Positions 6,240 through 6,470 of a stretch of DNA of 6,470 nucleotides are shown piece by piece. The stretch is from CAZZIZ01 sp964654535 (GTDB lineage Bacteria > Bacteroidota > Bacteroidia > Chitinophagales > UBA2359), in contig CAZZIZ010000194.1 in the NCBI GenBank assembly GCA_964654535.1, positions 1-6,470 on the forward strand. The letters are read 5' to 3'. Made by a program: the position numbers and the translations under genes. Numbering within the stretch: the stretch's first letter is position 1; the number at the start of each line of letters is the position of its first letter. The notes beneath the pieces are model-generated. The model was not told where the DNA came from and ran no database searches. It saw only the letters and a list, made by a program, of their open reading frames with translations.

Positions 6240-6451
6240 TTGGGCGTGCCCCGCTCACTTTTATGCTTCCTCGCAATTTGCTTCTGCCGCGAAGCGGCAA
6301 GCAATATTGCTACGGGCGCAAAAGTTCGGGGTCGGGCTTTCGGGGGTCGCTCTGTTCTGTGTTGTTCAAAAATCGCTTCTACCACTAAGGTGGTAAGCTC
6401 ATTTCTTGAACCCCACAACAGGAGCTTCACAAACCCCTCTATCCCTCACGC
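6240..6451 (-). repeat. Structured RNA-like intergenic element, right copy
   Basis: A minus-strand relative of the element at 474-624, 212 bp long because both arms are expanded. Shared blocks read on the minus strand lie at 6451-6436, 6429-6416, 6359-6346, 6338-6329 and 6248-6240. The closing stem GCGTG/CACGC is kept (6451-6447, 6248-6244). The long arm has the same CTGTT/AACAG base (6421-6417, 6356-6352), but its upper pairs are different: TTGAAC/GTTCAA (6406-6411 with 6364-6369) and TACCAC/GTGGTA (6380-6385 with 6390-6395). The 3' arm has CCCC/GGGG (6249-6252, 6328-6331), ACTTTT/AAAAGT (6257-6262, 6320-6325), GCAAT/ATTGC (6273-6277, 6306-6310), TTGCTT/AAGCAA (6278-6283, 6299-6304) and GCCGC/GCGGC (6286-6290, 6294-6298). 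An 82-codon minus-strand open frame at 6182-6430 overlaps it and is not believed. It converges on the SprB-repeat gene, which has no other terminator, so it may also stop transcription there. Confidence 0.65.
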
Positions 6452-6460
6452 AAGCACTCC

Positions 6461-6470
6461 TGTCATTTCG
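6461..6470 (+). repeat. Start of another GTCATTTCG repeat, cut by the window end
   Basis: TGTCATTTCG is identical to the opening of the palindromic repeat at 62-71. Only ten bases are visible, so this rests on the match and on its position: it lies just outside the structured element, as the palindrome at 411-460 does for the left copy. Confidence 0.35.

Noticed and set aside
6182..6430. 82-codon minus-strand open frame
   Set aside because: It overlaps the end of the SprB-repeat gene and most of the right structured element; its sequence follows the element's stems and matches no family I recognise.
474..6451. Composite transposon bounded by the two inverted structured elements
   Set aside because: There is no transposase, the shared blocks are short, and the enclosed genes include housekeeping glnS. 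Independent copies of an abundant intergenic element explain this better.

Overview
The window looks like a chromosomal segment from a member of the Bacteroidota, most likely a marine or freshwater Flavobacteriales relative. The evidence is a nine-repeat SprB-type protein with a type IX secretion (T9SS) C-terminal sorting domain, a DUF6089-type outer-membrane barrel protein, coding starts with A-rich leaders and no Shine-Dalgarno, and intergenic DNA full of the GTCATTTCG...GAGAAATCT repeats common in this phylum. Genus-level placement is not possible from the sequence alone.

Layout. Positions 1-650 hold no convincing gene. They contain a 13-bp tandem repeat, a 103-bp palindromic repeat (62-164), several small hairpins, a short palindrome (411-460) and a 151-bp structured element (474-624). 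A minus-strand gene for a DUF6089-family outer-membrane protein (710-1555) ends at a strong intrinsic terminator (650-687). A 163-bp divergent intergenic region separates it from glnS (1719-3398, glutaminyl-tRNA synthetase), which ends at another good terminator (3450-3481). After a 166-bp spacer comes an 852-codon gene (3648-6206) for a secreted SprB-repeat protein. The last 260 bp hold a second, longer copy of the structured element on the minus strand (6240-6451) and the beginning of another GTCATTTCG repeat cut by the window end.

The three genes are separate transcription units and do not form a pathway: one cell-envelope barrel, one housekeeping translation enzyme and one surface or secreted adhesin-like protein. 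The most interesting signal is the pair of inward-facing structured elements at the two ends. They share five nearly identical sequence blocks. Between the blocks, the hairpin arms differ completely in sequence and length, yet both copies remain base-paired. That covariation points to selection on structure, as in an RNA, and not to a plain sequence repeat. It may be a known flavobacterial RNA motif; that needs a covariance-model search.
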